Positions 16,854-27,014 of a stretch of 64,000 nt of DNA are shown in pieces. A program made the position numbers and the translations under genes. Within the stretch, counting starts at the first letter, position 1. Each line of letters opens with the position of its first letter. The stretch covers positions 248,001-312,000 of the forward strand of contig PEQK01000020.1 of assembly GCA_002786165.1 (NCBI GenBank), given 5' to 3'. The stretch comes from Legionella sp. Lineage in GTDB: Bacteria; Pseudomonadota; Gammaproteobacteria; Legionellales; Legionellaceae. A model generated the notes under the pieces. The model did not search any database, had not been told where the DNA came from, and saw nothing but the letters and a program-made list of their open reading frames with translations.

Positions 16854-17735
16854 TTATATTCTTTTTTGAATATTAACCAACAAAGTCAGAAGCGATTGGT
16901 TGCCGTTTTCAAAATGGTCTAATGCCTGTTGTGCTGTTGTTATATGATGAAAAATCATCTTGGCTAAAGTTTCTTTGGGGTATAAATTGGCAAATGTTTG
17001 CTTTTGATTGGCCAAATCTGAAGAACGTCCTTTACCCAAACTATCGTGGGCACCGTACTGATCCAAATAATCATCTTGCATTTGAAACAATAATCCCAAA
17101 TGATGACCAAATTGACGAAGTGCCGTGATGTCATGTGGCTGGGGTTGTCCTGCGGCAAGCACCATATTGATGCAAGCCAACATCAATTGTCCGGTTTTAA
17201 GATGATGAATGGTTTCCAACTGTTGTGCACTGACCGATGCTTGGAGATCAGACAAATCCAAACTTTGCCCGCTGACCATACCAGACGGACCACTGGCTTG
17301 AATCAGGGTTTGTACAATAGTAAGCGTTTGGGCTGGCGTCAGTGTTTTAGGCAAATGAGAGACTAAAATATCAATAGCCAACGCTTGCAAGCCGTCACCC
17401 ACTAAAATCGCAGTGGCTTCATCAAAAGCACGATGACAGGTGGGTAAACCACGTCGCAGATCATCATTATCCATGGCGGGTAAATCATCATGAACCAAAG
17501 AATAAGCATGCATGATCTCAATGGCAGCTGCCATGATGTCTAAACGCTCCAGAGGGATGTCAAATAATTCCCCACAAGCATATACCAACAAAGGTCGCAA
17601 ACGTTTTCCACCTGGGAACAACACATAGCGAAACGCTTCTTTAAGACGAGGAGCAGGGATATTGGTGGTTTCTAATAATTCAGATAAAACCCGTTCATGG
17701 CGTTCTTTATAGGCAAGTAGTTGTGATTCACTCAT
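16854..17735 (-). CDS. ispA: Farnesyl diphosphate synthase (short-chain isoprenyl synthase) IspA
   Basis: Condenses isopentenyl and dimethylallyl diphosphates to geranyl and farnesyl diphosphate for undecaprenyl carrier, quinone and haem O synthesis. It has 293 residues. The first Asp-rich motif is [14 protein letters not shown] (DDxxxxD type, as in IspA) and the second is [11 protein letters not shown]. The GGKRLRPLL motif binds the diphosphate. I chose the ATG at 17735 because it overlaps the xseB stop codon region by 8 bp and matches the IspA start; a longer reading frame upstream only shadows xseB. It forms an operon xseB-ispA; dxs is not adjacent. Confidence 0.95.
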   Translation of the reverse strand: MSESQLLAYKERHERVLSELLETTNIPAPRLKEAFRYVLFPGGKRLRPLLVYACGELFDIPLERLDIMAAAIEIMHAYSLVHDDLPAMDNDDLRRGLPTCHRAFDEATAILVGDGLQALAIDILVSHLPKTLTPAQTLTIVQTLIQASGPSGMVSGQSLDLSDLQASVSAQQLETIHHLKTGQLMLACINMVLAAGQPQPHDITALRQFGHHLGLLFQMQDDYLDQYGAHDSLGKGRSSDLANQKQTFANLYPKETLAKMIFHHITTAQQALDHFENGNQSLLTLLVNIQKRI

Positions 17736-17943
17736 CCTTTGGCTCATTGGCAGCGGGTGTTGCTGATAATAATTCAATTTTTTGTTCAGCTTGTTGCAAC
17801 AGAGTTTGGCACGTGCGCGATAATTGAATGCCTGTTTCAAATTGTTTCAAAGCTTCATCCAAATCTAATTCGCCTTTTTCTAAAAGGGTCACAATAGTTT
17901 CTAATTCAGTGATAGATTGCTCAAACGGTTTGGGTTTGGTCAT
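17728..17943 (-). CDS. xseB: Exodeoxyribonuclease VII small subunit XseB
   Basis: Small subunit of exonuclease VII, which degrades single-stranded DNA with XseA. It has 71 residues. The core [26 protein letters not shown] and the following helix with L...C..LL..AEQKIE are canonical. The ATG at 17943 gives the family's start ([10 protein letters not shown]); an upstream start at 18102 would add 53 unrelated residues. The xseB-ispA order is common in Gammaproteobacteria. Confidence 0.93.
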   Translation of the reverse strand: MTKPKPFEQSITELETIVTLLEKGELDLDEALKQFETGIQLSRTCQTLLQQAEQKIELLSATPAANEPKDE

Positions 17944-18048
17944 GCAGATGCTCGGATAAAAACGTTGCAGGAGAGTATAACCCAAAATAGCAATTCTGAG
18001 GTAACATAAGTCATTGAAAAAGTTTGTGGATACATTAAGGTAGGCCTC

Positions 18049-19386
18049 ATGAAAGTCAAAACATGTTTTGTATGTAGCCAGTGCGCTGCTACTTCTTCTC
18101 AATGGTCTGGATTATGCACACAATGTGGGGCATGGAATAGCATCAGTGAAGAAGCCAAATCCACGCCTCGAACCACCCACTATGCCAATCAACGTTCTGC
18201 GGTGACCTCTATTGTTGATGTGGTGATTGATCATGAAACGCGGATGGACTGCGGTTTATCTGAATTGAATCGGGTCTTGGGGGGTGGTTTAGTTGATGGC
18301 TCAGTGGTTTTGATCGGGGGTGATCCTGGGATCGGTAAATCCACTGTATTATTACAAACGTTGGCTAATTTATCTGCTCATGCAAAAGTATTATATGTGA
18401 CGGGGGAAGAATCTTTACAACAAGTGGCGCTTCGTGCCAAACGCTTGCAGTTGCCCTTAGAAGGATTACGTCTTTTGGCAGAAACCCAAGTAGAAACTAT
18501 TTTACAACATGCCAAACAAGAACAACCACGAGTGATGGTGATTGATTCGATTCAAACGTTATTCACCGAAACCGTAAGTTCGGCACCTGGTGGCGTGAGT
18601 CAAGTACGTGAAGCAGCTGCCATTTTAGTCCGTTATGCCAAAATGACGCAAACCGCGATATTTTTGGTAGGGCATGTTACCAAAGAAGGTGCTTTGGCGG
18701 GACCTCGTGTTTTAGAACATATGGTAGATTGTGTGCTGTATTTTGAAGGTCAATCAGATAATCGTTTTCGTGTGATTCGTGCAATAAAAAATCGGTTTGG
18801 TGCTGTCAATGAGTTGGGTGTGTTTGCAATGACAGATCGAGGCTTAAAAGAAGTGGCTAATCCTTCCGCCATTTTTTTATCGAAGCAACCTGAACCAACG
18901 CCAGGTTCTGCGGTGATGGTGACTTGGGAGGGATCGCGGCCGATGTTGGTCGAAGTACAAGCTTTGGTGGATGAAGCGCATGGGCAACAGGCTCGTCGGG
19001 TAGTGGCGGGTTTAGAACATAATCGCTTGGCGATTTTATTGGCTGTATTACACCGACACGGTGGTATTGCCATGTTTGACCAAGATGTATTTGTGTCTGT
19101 GGTAGGTGGGGTGAAAGTCATGGAAACTGGCAGTGATCTGGCGTTGATTGCGGCTATGGTTTCAAGTTTACGTAATCGAATTTTTGATCAAGAAACGATT
19201 ATTTTTGGCGAAGTGGGTTTGGCGGGAGAAATTCGACCGGTGCAATCGGGTCAAGAGCGATTGAAAGAAGCGCTGAAACATGGATTTAAAAGAGCAATTA
19301 TCCCAATTGGAAATGCACCCAAGCAATCCATGGGGATGGAGATTTTTGCCGTAAAACATGTGCAAGATGTGCTGGAAAAAATGTAA
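18049..19386 (+). CDS. radA: DNA repair/recombination protein RadA
   Basis: RecA-related helicase that aids branch migration during recombination and natural transformation. It has 445 residues. The N-terminal zinc finger has CSQC and CTQC pairs (about 9-28). Walker A is [10 protein letters not shown] and the RadA-specific KNRFG motif is present ([15 protein letters not shown]). A Lon-like C-terminal domain follows ([10 protein letters not shown]). It is divergent from xseB. Confidence 0.96.
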   Translation: MKVKTCFVCSQCAATSSQWSGLCTQCGAWNSISEEAKSTPRTTHYANQRSAVTSIVDVVIDHETRMDCGLSELNRVLGGGLVDGSVVLIGGDPGIGKSTVLLQTLANLSAHAKVLYVTGEESLQQVALRAKRLQLPLEGLRLLAETQVETILQHAKQEQPRVMVIDSIQTLFTETVSSAPGGVSQVREAAAILVRYAKMTQTAIFLVGHVTKEGALAGPRVLEHMVDCVLYFEGQSDNRFRVIRAIKNRFGAVNELGVFAMTDRGLKEVANPSAIFLSKQPEPTPGSAVMVTWEGSRPMLVEVQALVDEAHGQQARRVVAGLEHNRLAILLAVLHRHGGIAMFDQDVFVSVVGGVKVMETGSDLALIAAMVSSLRNRIFDQETIIFGEVGLAGEIRPVQSGQERLKEALKHGFKRAIIPIGNAPKQSMGMEIFAVKHVQDVLEKM

Positions 19387-19437
19387 TGACCCAGCTATGA
19401 TGGCGACTTTATTCGGTATACGAGCTTAGAGCACTGT

Positions 19438-20535
19438 ATGAAGATTTTGCATGTCTACAAAACATTTATTAATGATACGATGGGTGGTACGGAGCAAGTC
19501 ATTGCTCAATTGGGTGCTACTTCGAAGTTTGATCATACCGTTTTATCTTTAACCCAACAATCTACGGGTATGATTCAAGGCTTTCGCGAGATCAAAAATT
19601 TACGCTACAAAGAGCAAGTGTCGATTGCATCGAATAGCATGTCTTTGGGGATGTTGCGTGATTACCCGCGCATTGTGAAAGACTATGATGTGATTCACTA
19701 TCACTTTCCTTGGCCCTTTGCGGATTTACTGCATTTGATGTGGCAAGTGAAAAAACCTAGTATTGTGACGTATCATTCGGATGTGATTCGACAAAAATTG
19801 CTATTACGTTTTTATGATCCCATGATGCATCGATTTTTAAAATCGGTACAAGCAATTGTGGCTACTTCTCCGCCGTATTTGTCCACCAGCCCAATTCTTC
19901 AACAGTACAAAGACAAAACGGTGGTGGTGCCTATTGGGATTGATCGCACGTCCTATCCGATGCCTTCTGAAGAACGTTTGGCGTATTGGCGTAACCAGTT
20001 TGGCGAGCGTTTCTTCTTATTTGTAGGCGTGATGCGTTATTACAAAGGGTTGCCCGTGTTGTTAGAGGCGATGCAAGGCACGGATTATCCTGTGTTGATT
20101 GTTGGCCAGGGACCCTGTGCACAAGAATTAAAACTTCAAGCAAAGCGTTTAAACTTATCTAATGTCCATTTCTTGGGGAATATCTCTGAAGAAGACAAAA
20201 TGGCCTTGTTACAATTGTGCTTAGCGTTTGTGTTTCCTTCCATCATGCGTTCAGAAGCGTTCGGAGTGTCTTTATTAGAAGCAGCGATGCTGGGCAAACC
20301 GATGATATCTACGGAATTAGGCACAGGAACCTCGTATATCAATATACATGAACAAACTGGGCTCGTTGTGCCACCTGCAGATGCCACCGCGTTACGAGCA
20401 GCTTTGACTCATTTGTGGTCACATCCTGAGATTGCTGTTGAAATGGGTAAAGAGGCGGCCAATCGTCATCAATCACTGTTTACTGGACAGCATATGACCG
20501 CAGGTTATGAAGCGTTGTATCAACGCTTAGGGTAA
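19438..20535 (+). CDS. Family 4 glycosyltransferase
   Basis: GT-B fold glycosyltransferase, 365 residues, probably for lipopolysaccharide or another surface glycan. The N-terminal donor/acceptor domain opens MKILHVYKTF...GGTEQVIAQL. The C-terminal nucleotide-sugar site has FVGVMRYYKGLPVLLEAM, then EAFGVSLLEAAMLGKPMISTELGTG, the E-x7-E pattern of GT4 retaining enzymes. The sugar cannot be predicted. It is convergent with hemB, and the two coding regions overlap by 16 bp with no terminator between. Confidence 0.85.
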   Translation: MKILHVYKTFINDTMGGTEQVIAQLGATSKFDHTVLSLTQQSTGMIQGFREIKNLRYKEQVSIASNSMSLGMLRDYPRIVKDYDVIHYHFPWPFADLLHLMWQVKKPSIVTYHSDVIRQKLLLRFYDPMMHRFLKSVQAIVATSPPYLSTSPILQQYKDKTVVVPIGIDRTSYPMPSEERLAYWRNQFGERFFLFVGVMRYYKGLPVLLEAMQGTDYPVLIVGQGPCAQELKLQAKRLNLSNVHFLGNISEEDKMALLQLCLAFVFPSIMRSEAFGVSLLEAAMLGKPMISTELGTGTSYINIHEQTGLVVPPADATALRAALTHLWSHPEIAVEMGKEAANRHQSLFTGQHMTAGYEALYQRLG

Positions 20536-21512
20536 GTGGATAACGCTTGCGCTATTTCTTTGGCAAAATAGGTGATGATCAGATCTGCCCCGGCGCGTTG
20601 AATGGCCGTGATGCTTTCTATCATGGCATCTTGCTCATTGAGTAATCCCCCTGCAGCAGCAGCTTTGATCATGGCAAACTCTCCACTGACTTGATAAGCT
20701 GCAAGAGGGACTTCAGGATGGCGTTGTTTGATGCGATGAATCACATCCAAATACAGCATGGCGGGTTTCACCATTAAAATATCTGCGCCTTCTTCTAAAT
20801 CCAATGCGGCTTCGCGCAAGGCCTCTTGGCCATTTGCTGGGTCCATTTGATATGTTTTTCGATCCCCAAATTGAGGCGCACCCATGGCTGCTTCACGAAA
20901 AGGGCCATACAGGCTGGAGCTGTATTTGACCGCATAACTTAAAATGGCCACCTGATAAAAGCCTTCGGCATCGAGTGCTTCTCGAATGGCACCCACCATG
21001 CCGTCGGTATTTGCACTGGGCGCCACCCAATCCACACCAGCTCTGGCAAAACTAAGCGCTTGCTGGGCCAGTTGTTCCAAGGTGGCATCATTATCAATGA
21101 GCTCCCCGTGCAAAATACCGCAATGACCGTGATCGGTGTATTCGCACAAACAAACATCCGCAATGACTGTCATGTTGGGATTGAGTTGTTTGATGCGTTG
21201 AATAGCCTGTTGAATGATGCCATTATCCGCAAGTGACGCAGATCCTTGTGCATCTTTATGGGTAGGAATCCCAAATAATAAAACAGCACCAATGCCTAAA
21301 TGGGTTAGGGTGGCGATTTCTTCTTCTAAATCCGCCAGTGTCAATTGATAATGACCAGGCATGGTGCTTATGGCTTGTTTCTCAGATAAATTGGCATGAA
21401 TAAATAAAGGCGCAATCAGGTTTGCAGTATGCAACCGTGTTTCGCGTAACATGTCTCGAATCGTTGCCGTTTTACGCAGTCGTTTCAAGCGCAGATTAGG
21501 TTTGTACGTCAT
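20520..21512 (-). CDS. hemB: Delta-aminolevulinic acid dehydratase HemB
   Basis: Condenses two 5-aminolevulinate molecules to porphobilinogen in haem synthesis. It has 330 residues from the ATG at 21512 ([15 protein letters not shown]); an ATG at 21524 would add four residues. Zinc-site cysteines are in [14 protein letters not shown]. The two Schiff-base lysines are in [17 protein letters not shown] and [11 protein letters not shown]. Its start lies inside the 3' end of mutS, so the genes are translationally linked. Confidence 0.96.
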   Translation of the reverse strand: MTYKPNLRLKRLRKTATIRDMLRETRLHTANLIAPLFIHANLSEKQAISTMPGHYQLTLADLEEEIATLTHLGIGAVLLFGIPTHKDAQGSASLADNGIIQQAIQRIKQLNPNMTVIADVCLCEYTDHGHCGILHGELIDNDATLEQLAQQALSFARAGVDWVAPSANTDGMVGAIREALDAEGFYQVAILSYAVKYSSSLYGPFREAAMGAPQFGDRKTYQMDPANGQEALREAALDLEEGADILMVKPAMLYLDVIHRIKQRHPEVPLAAYQVSGEFAMIKAAAAGGLLNEQDAMIESITAIQRAGADLIITYFAKEIAQALSTYPKR

Positions 21513-23895
21513 GATGAGGTTCACTTCTATGAGTTTTCAAATGATCTCTTGCCATATCTAAAACTGGATGAGGGATCCCTGCGAGTGCCGCGACTTCTAA
21601 TCCATAACTACGATTGGTTGCACCCGGTTCAACGTGATATAAAAATATAATTTTACCCCCGGACAAGGTTGCTGCCAAGTGGATGTTGCGGATTTGTGGG
21701 TACTGTTCAGGCAATTGGGTTAATTCAAAATAATGCGTCGAAAACAAGGTGAGTGCACGAATGGTGTGGGCCAAATACACACAGCACGCATAGGCCAAAG
21801 CCATGCCATCATAAGTGCTTGTGCCTCGACCAATTTCATCGATGAGCACCAAACTCAACGGCGTTGCTTCTTGCAAAATATAAGCTGTTTCGGACATTTC
21901 CACCATGAATGTGGATTGTCCTGCGGCCAAATCATCACTGGCGCCAATTCGAGTAAACACTTTATCAATCGGACCCAACAGAGCCTGTTTTGCAGGCACA
22001 AAACTACCAATATGCGCCATCAGTACAATCAAGGCGGTTTGACGCATATAAGTTGATTTTCCCCCCATGTTGGGCCCTGTGATGAGCAGCATATTGTTTT
22101 GGGGTTGCAGGCTGATATCGTTGGGAATAAATCGTTCTTGCATGATTTGTTCAACCACAGGGTGACGTCCGGCTTCAATATGTATCCCAGGTTCTTCTGA
22201 CCAGGTTGGGCAAGACCAATGATGGGTTCTGGCTTGGTAGGTGAGATTGGCCAATACATCTAATTGTGCCAGAGCCGCTGCCATGCCTCGTAAGGCTGGT
22301 AGTTCTTCATTGATGGCTTCTAATAGACCTTCATATAACCATTTTTCGCGTGCCAGGGCTTTTGACTGGGCAGACAATACTTGTTCTTCGAAGGTTTTTA
22401 ATTCTGGGGTGATGTAGCGTTCGACATTTTTTAAGGTTTGTTTGCGTTGAAAATGCGCGGGAACTTGAGCGGCTTGGGCTTTGGACAATTCGATATAATA
22501 CCCTTGCACTCGATTGAACCCGAATTTTAAAGTCGATAAACCTGATTTGGTCCTTTCACTTTGCTCAAGCTTGACTAGCACGTCGGACGCATCATCGCTT
22601 AAATGATGTAATTCATCTAATTCTGCGTCAAAGCCTGGGGCTATCACACCGCCATCTCGAATCAAAATAGAAGGCTCCTCCAACAAGGCATCTTTCAACA
22701 ATTGATATAAATGAGGTAATGCGGGTATATCTTGCAATAAGGACTGAATCAGGGGGGTATCACACGATTGTAACATGTGTTGTAAGCTAGGGATGATGCC
22801 CAACGTTTGGCGTAATAATACCAAATCACGAGGCTTCGCAGAGTGCAAAGCAATTCTTGAGGCAATACGCTCCAAATCACAAATTTGTCGCGCAAGATCA
22901 TGCAACGGCGTATCGATTTGATACGTCATCATGGTTTGAATGGCTTGTTGGCGTTGGGTTAAAATTTCGTGGTTTCGCAAGGGTTTGGCCAACCAACGTT
23001 GTAATAATCGACTACCCATGGCTGAGGCAGTGTGGTCTATGGTATTCAATAGAGAGTGGCGATGTTGTCCCATGGTCGACTGAAACAATTCTAAATGACG
23101 TTGAGTTGACGCATCTAAGAGCAGAAATTCGGTCGTTCTCTCCAAGGTCATGGCGGTCAAATGAGGCAAAGTTTGGCATTGGGTCAGCTGTAAGTAGGCC
23201 AATAACGCACCTGCAGCTGGTATGGCCAAAGCGCAAGCTGGATCGGACAACACTTGCGTTTGTTTGAATTGTTCTTGTAATAATACATGAGCACGGTCGA
23301 CATCAAAATCCCAAGCAGGGCGATGTGTCATGACGCCAAATTCTATTTGCAGTTTGCTGGTTTTGGATGCACAGAACAGTACTTCAGCGGGTCGCAAGCG
23401 GGCTATTTCTGCTGACAATTGAGCACTGTCATTGGCTTGTAACAAATGAAAACGTCCGCCGGCCAAATCTACCCATGCTAAGCCATATCGTTCGCGATGA
23501 GGATGAATGGCCAGTAAGATCACATCTTTGCGATCTTCGAGCAACGCATCATCTGTGATTGTACCTGGGGTAAGGACCCTGATGACTTTACGTTCCATAG
23601 GGCCTTTGCCATTAGAATCACCCACTTGTTCACAAATCGCAACTGATTCACCTTTTTTCAGCAAACGCGATAAATAATTATCGACGGCATGATAGGGGAC
23701 ACCTGCCATTGGGATGGGTTGGCCTGCCGATTGGCCGCGATGGGTGAGGGTCAAATCTAATAATTGAGCCCCCCGTTTGGCATCTTCAAAAAACAATTCA
23801 TAAAAATCTCCCATACGATATAGGAGTAGGGTATCGGGATAGGCTTCTTTGATGTGCAAATATTGTTGCATCATTGGGGTATGCTCAGCATGCAT
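21496..23895 (-). CDS. mutS: DNA mismatch repair protein MutS
   Basis: Recognises mismatches and small loops and recruits MutL. It has 799 residues, somewhat shorter than E. coli MutS (853), mainly at the C-terminus where the tetramerisation tail seems to be missing. The mismatch-reading Phe-x-Glu is in [13 protein letters not shown] near residue 30. The ATPase has Walker [14 protein letters not shown], Walker [14 protein letters not shown] and the signature TFMVEMSE. It is upstream of and overlapping hemB. Confidence 0.97.
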   Translation of the reverse strand: MHAEHTPMMQQYLHIKEAYPDTLLLYRMGDFYELFFEDAKRGAQLLDLTLTHRGQSAGQPIPMAGVPYHAVDNYLSRLLKKGESVAICEQVGDSNGKGPMERKVIRVLTPGTITDDALLEDRKDVILLAIHPHRERYGLAWVDLAGGRFHLLQANDSAQLSAEIARLRPAEVLFCASKTSKLQIEFGVMTHRPAWDFDVDRAHVLLQEQFKQTQVLSDPACALAIPAAGALLAYLQLTQCQTLPHLTAMTLERTTEFLLLDASTQRHLELFQSTMGQHRHSLLNTIDHTASAMGSRLLQRWLAKPLRNHEILTQRQQAIQTMMTYQIDTPLHDLARQICDLERIASRIALHSAKPRDLVLLRQTLGIIPSLQHMLQSCDTPLIQSLLQDIPALPHLYQLLKDALLEEPSILIRDGGVIAPGFDAELDELHHLSDDASDVLVKLEQSERTKSGLSTLKFGFNRVQGYYIELSKAQAAQVPAHFQRKQTLKNVERYITPELKTFEEQVLSAQSKALAREKWLYEGLLEAINEELPALRGMAAALAQLDVLANLTYQARTHHWSCPTWSEEPGIHIEAGRHPVVEQIMQERFIPNDISLQPQNNMLLITGPNMGGKSTYMRQTALIVLMAHIGSFVPAKQALLGPIDKVFTRIGASDDLAAGQSTFMVEMSETAYILQEATPLSLVLIDEIGRGTSTYDGMALAYACCVYLAHTIRALTLFSTHYFELTQLPEQYPQIRNIHLAATLSGGKIIFLYHVEPGATNRSYGLEVAALAGIPHPVLDMARDHLKTHRSEPHHDVQT

Positions 23896-24421
23896 GACGA
23901 TATCAGTTTATTTGAAAACAATGGAAAGAATAGTACCGTAAAACAGAGAACTCTTCATCAACATTATCATTGCGTTGGGTGTCTCCGTGGTTTTCTTCCA
24001 AAGGACTTATTATGTTTAAGCATACTCTTAAAATTAGACTATGCTCGTTTTTTGTGCTATATTTATAGTAAGACTAGTGATTATCGAACAACCTATTACT
24101 ACTGGCTGATTGGTCAGTTTAGACTGCAGTGCGCGAACTTTTCTGGCCTTGAATGTGATGTCAGAAGCCAAACCGGAAGCGTCTTGTTGTAACAGAGGTT
24201 GAAATCGATAACACGAGTCCTACTCATTTTTTTAACCCTCTAGTCAAAAAAAACGCACTTCAAGTTGAAAAAAAACACCTGTCATGTTATAAGTTATTCT
24301 TTTTTATAGATATTTTTAGTGTTAGGGTGTATACCTAATTCTGAATGCTTTTATTCGTGATGCAGGTTACATGCATTTGTTTGGGTTCATACCCATGATG
24401 TCTAGTGCAGAGGGCTATATA
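23896..24421. other. Intergenic stretch with no supported gene
   Basis: About 525 bp between the divergent mutS and the gene at 24422. It has several short open frames without ribosome sites, T-rich and A-rich tracts around 24230-24275, and no tRNA. I see no terminator hairpin with a T tail. It may hold the promoter of the downstream gene and decayed sequence. Confidence 0.45.
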
Positions 24422-25333
24422 ATGACGCGTCTTTTTATATTTGTAAGTCATGGTAATAAACCAGGTTCAAAAATGTTACCTAAAACAATTACGAGCTTAG
24501 ATGATCCCAAGATGTTGGCTATTGCTGCGCATCATATACAAGGGGATACGTGGGATATCACGGGTAGCTCTGCTTTGGAGTTGCCACCCATTCGAGATAA
24601 AGAGAAAACATCGCCTCCTATGCAGATTGGTTTTGATGTTTTATTGAGTAAAATCAATAGTATAACGATGGCTCATGGTGTAAAATCAAAGGACATCTAT
24701 TTATATTGTGAAGCGAATGTAACGAAGGCTGCAGAAGGCCAACTAACTACCCCGGCTTTAAGCCTGGCCAAAAACATTCAACCACACACAATTGTCTTTT
24801 TTACGGGCACTCCTGAGTGTCGAAGATTTGTTCACTATTGGAGAGATTATCACCAATACCCTATGCTCGAATTACCTGAGGAAATGAAAGAAGACAGTTA
24901 TGATACTAAAAGTTTAAGCGGGGAAAGATTGGCAGAACTTGAGACATTGTCAAAAACCATGTCATTACAATGTACTTCAACCCCTCCAAATATAGCTGTG
25001 TTAGATAAACCGCAATGCATTGTCAGTATCAATTTTTTATTAGATCTTTTGAAAAACCCAAAACCTCCAAAACGTACTTGGCGATCATATCTATGTTTTT
25101 TGGTATCAGATGGTTATTGTAATACTGTGTTACCGACAAATAGCGACAAAAAAGAGGCCTCTGAATTAGATGGCTTGCAATTGCAAAAGTCATCAAAAAC
25201 AAAATCCACTTTGCGATCGGGTCTGGATTTTTTTGGTTGTTGTTGCAATACGGTGGTACCGACTAGTGAGAAAACAGCAGCAGCCTCTGATACGACTGCT
25301 TCAATCTCGAATACCAGTGCCCCGTTTCACTAG
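24422..25333 (+). CDS. Hypothetical protein with Cys-rich duplicated C-terminal motif
   Basis: A 303-residue protein, no recognised family. The ATG at 24422 is preceded by an AGAGGG-type site; starts further upstream are possible. The N-terminus (MTRLFIFVSHGNKPGSK) is strand-like, and the body is soluble. Near the C-terminus a short motif occurs twice, 42 residues apart: YCNTVLPTNSDKKEAS (about 232-247) and CCCNTVVPTSEKTAAAS (about 273-289). The cysteine clusters (FFGCCCN) could be lipidation or metal sites. The gene is convergent with the ABC permease gene and overlaps it by 33 bp. It could be a lineage-specific or host-directed protein; this is unproven. Confidence 0.6.
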   Translation: MTRLFIFVSHGNKPGSKMLPKTITSLDDPKMLAIAAHHIQGDTWDITGSSALELPPIRDKEKTSPPMQIGFDVLLSKINSITMAHGVKSKDIYLYCEANVTKAAEGQLTTPALSLAKNIQPHTIVFFTGTPECRRFVHYWRDYHQYPMLELPEEMKEDSYDTKSLSGERLAELETLSKTMSLQCTSTPPNIAVLDKPQCIVSINFLLDLLKNPKPPKRTWRSYLCFLVSDGYCNTVLPTNSDKKEASELDGLQLQKSSKTKSTLRSGLDFFGCCCNTVVPTSEKTAAASDTTASISNTSAPFH

Positions 25334-26083
25334 AAAAAGGTTTAAAGAAAATAATCCAATAATCAATGCACACATAACGCTTAGAGCAGGGATGACGTGT
25401 TGACTAGGGTGGTTGACCATGCTGTATCTCAGTAGGTCGACCATATAAAAAATGGGATTAAACAGTGCCAGATGATACCAAAAAGAGCTGAGCATATGGA
25501 TAGAGTAAAATACGCCTCCTAAATAAGTCAGTGGCGATAGCACAAAGGTAGGCACTATCATCACATCATCGAAGGTTTTGGCCAAAATGCCATTGGTGAA
25601 TCCTGCCAATGAAAACAAACAAGCGATTAAAATCACCACCAAAAAGGTAAACGGTAATTGTTCTAAACGAATATCAATAAAATATGCCGATACCAATAAC
25701 ACCAATGCAGCTACTATAACGCCACGCAATATACCTCCTAGAATATAGCCAAATAACATGAGGCTATAATGAATGGGGCTTATCAATACTTCTTCTATAC
25801 TGCGTTGAAAACGAGCGGTAAACAAAGAGGAGGATGTATTGGTGTAGGCATTATTGATGACGGCAATCATCACCAAACCTGGTGCGATATAAGTGCTATA
25901 ATCTAATCCTTCCACCAAACCAATTCTTCGGCCAACGATGGCACCAAAGATTGAAAAATAGAGTAAAGTAGTGATGACAGAAGGCAGAAAAGCTTGAATG
26001 GAGATGCGAAACATCCGAACCCATTCATGATGAACGATGGTGTACAATGCCACCAATTGTAAGTAGATATGTTTATTCTTCAT
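25301..26083 (-). CDS. yadH: ABC-2 type transporter permease (YadH-like)
   Basis: Membrane subunit of an ABC exporter, 260 residues with six hydrophobic helices. The sequence closely follows E. coli YadH: PSVITTLLYFSIFGAIVGRRIG, YSTYIAPGLVMIAVINNAYTN and KTFDDVMIVPTFVLSPLTYLGGVFYS. The exported substrate is unknown for this family. It overlaps the ATPase gene by 11 bp, so the two form one operon. Confidence 0.9.
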   Translation of the reverse strand: MKNKHIYLQLVALYTIVHHEWVRMFRISIQAFLPSVITTLLYFSIFGAIVGRRIGLVEGLDYSTYIAPGLVMIAVINNAYTNTSSSLFTARFQRSIEEVLISPIHYSLMLFGYILGGILRGVIVAALVLLVSAYFIDIRLEQLPFTFLVVILIACLFSLAGFTNGILAKTFDDVMIVPTFVLSPLTYLGGVFYSIHMLSSFWYHLALFNPIFYMVDLLRYSMVNHPSQHVIPALSVMCALIIGLFSLNLFLVKRGTGIRD

Positions 26084-27014
26084 GATGTATCAAGTCCATA
26101 AATAATTCTTCCAAACGATTGGTTTTATTGCGCATGCTATGAATACGAATTTCATGACGATTTAACGCATCAAACACATCATTCAACGCATACCGATTGT
26201 CTACCCGCACTTCGAATTGATTGTGGTCCAATTGTATGGCTTCAAAGGGGTCTAGATTCGGCAATTTATCCAGGGGATCAATGGTATCAAAAATAAAGGT
26301 TTGATGATGTAACGAATGCAATACCTTTTTGATTGAATTATGTTCCACAATGGTGCCTCGATCAATAATAGCGAGTTGATTGCATAATTGTTCAGCTTCT
26401 TCTAGATAATGTGTGGTCAAAATAATCGTGGTACCTGATGCATTGATTGTTTTTAAAAATTCCCACATCGAATGGCGGATTTCAATATCCACACCTGCTG
26501 TTGGCTCATCCAACAGTAATACACTAGGTTGATGCATCAGCGCGCGCGCTACCATGAGTCGCCGTTTCATACCACCTGATAAAAATCTCACGATGCTATG
26601 ACGTTTATGCCAAATACCCATTTGCTTGAGCAATGTCATGGCGCGTTGTTTGGCTTCGCGGCGTGGAATCCCGTAATACCCTGCTTGGTTTATGAGGATT
26701 TGTTCGCAGTGTTCAAAGATATTCAAATTAATTTCTTGAGGCACCAAACCCAGAGATATTTTGGCTTGAGTAGGCTGCTGGTCTAGATCATGGCCATTGA
26801 TAAGTATTTTTCCCGCAGTTTTGGTGAGCAGCGAACTTATTGCCCCAATAGTGGTTGATTTTCCAGCACCATTGGCGCCCAGTAAAGCAAAGAAATCACC
26901 TTTTTGAACGGTCAGATCAATTCCTTTCAGGGCTTCTACGCCAGAGCGGTAGGTTTTACGTAATCCGGTGATTTGTAAGGCCGGATGTGCATTGTTTGGA
27001 TTAGATGAGGTCAT
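26073..27014 (-). CDS. yadG: ABC transporter ATP-binding protein (YadG-like)
   Basis: ATPase partner of the permease at 25301. It has 313 residues from the ATG at 27014 (MTSSNPNN). Walker A is LLGANGAGKSTT, the signature FLSGGMKRRL, Walker B LLLDEPTAGVD, and the H-loop TTHYLEEAE. A C-terminal ~80-residue extension is typical of this drug/ABC-2 group. It overlaps the 3' end of the upstream nucleotidase gene by 14 bp. Confidence 0.92.
   Translation of the reverse strand: MTSSNPNNAHPALQITGLRKTYRSGVEALKGIDLTVQKGDFFALLGANGAGKSTTIGAISSLLTKTAGKILINGHDLDQQPTQAKISLGLVPQEINLNIFEHCEQILINQAGYYGIPRREAKQRAMTLLKQMGIWHKRHSIVRFLSGGMKRRLMVARALMHQPSVLLLDEPTAGVDIEIRHSMWEFLKTINASGTTIILTTHYLEEAEQLCNQLAIIDRGTIVEHNSIKKVLHSLHHQTFIFDTIDPLDKLPNLDPFEAIQLDHNQFEVRVDNRYALNDVFDALNRHEIRIHSMRNKTNRLEELFMDLIHHEE

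Noticed and set aside
23854-24192. A 112-residue plus-strand open frame next to mutS
   Set aside because: It starts inside mutS, has no ribosome site, has unusual composition (many Cys/His/Tyr), and shows no family resemblance.
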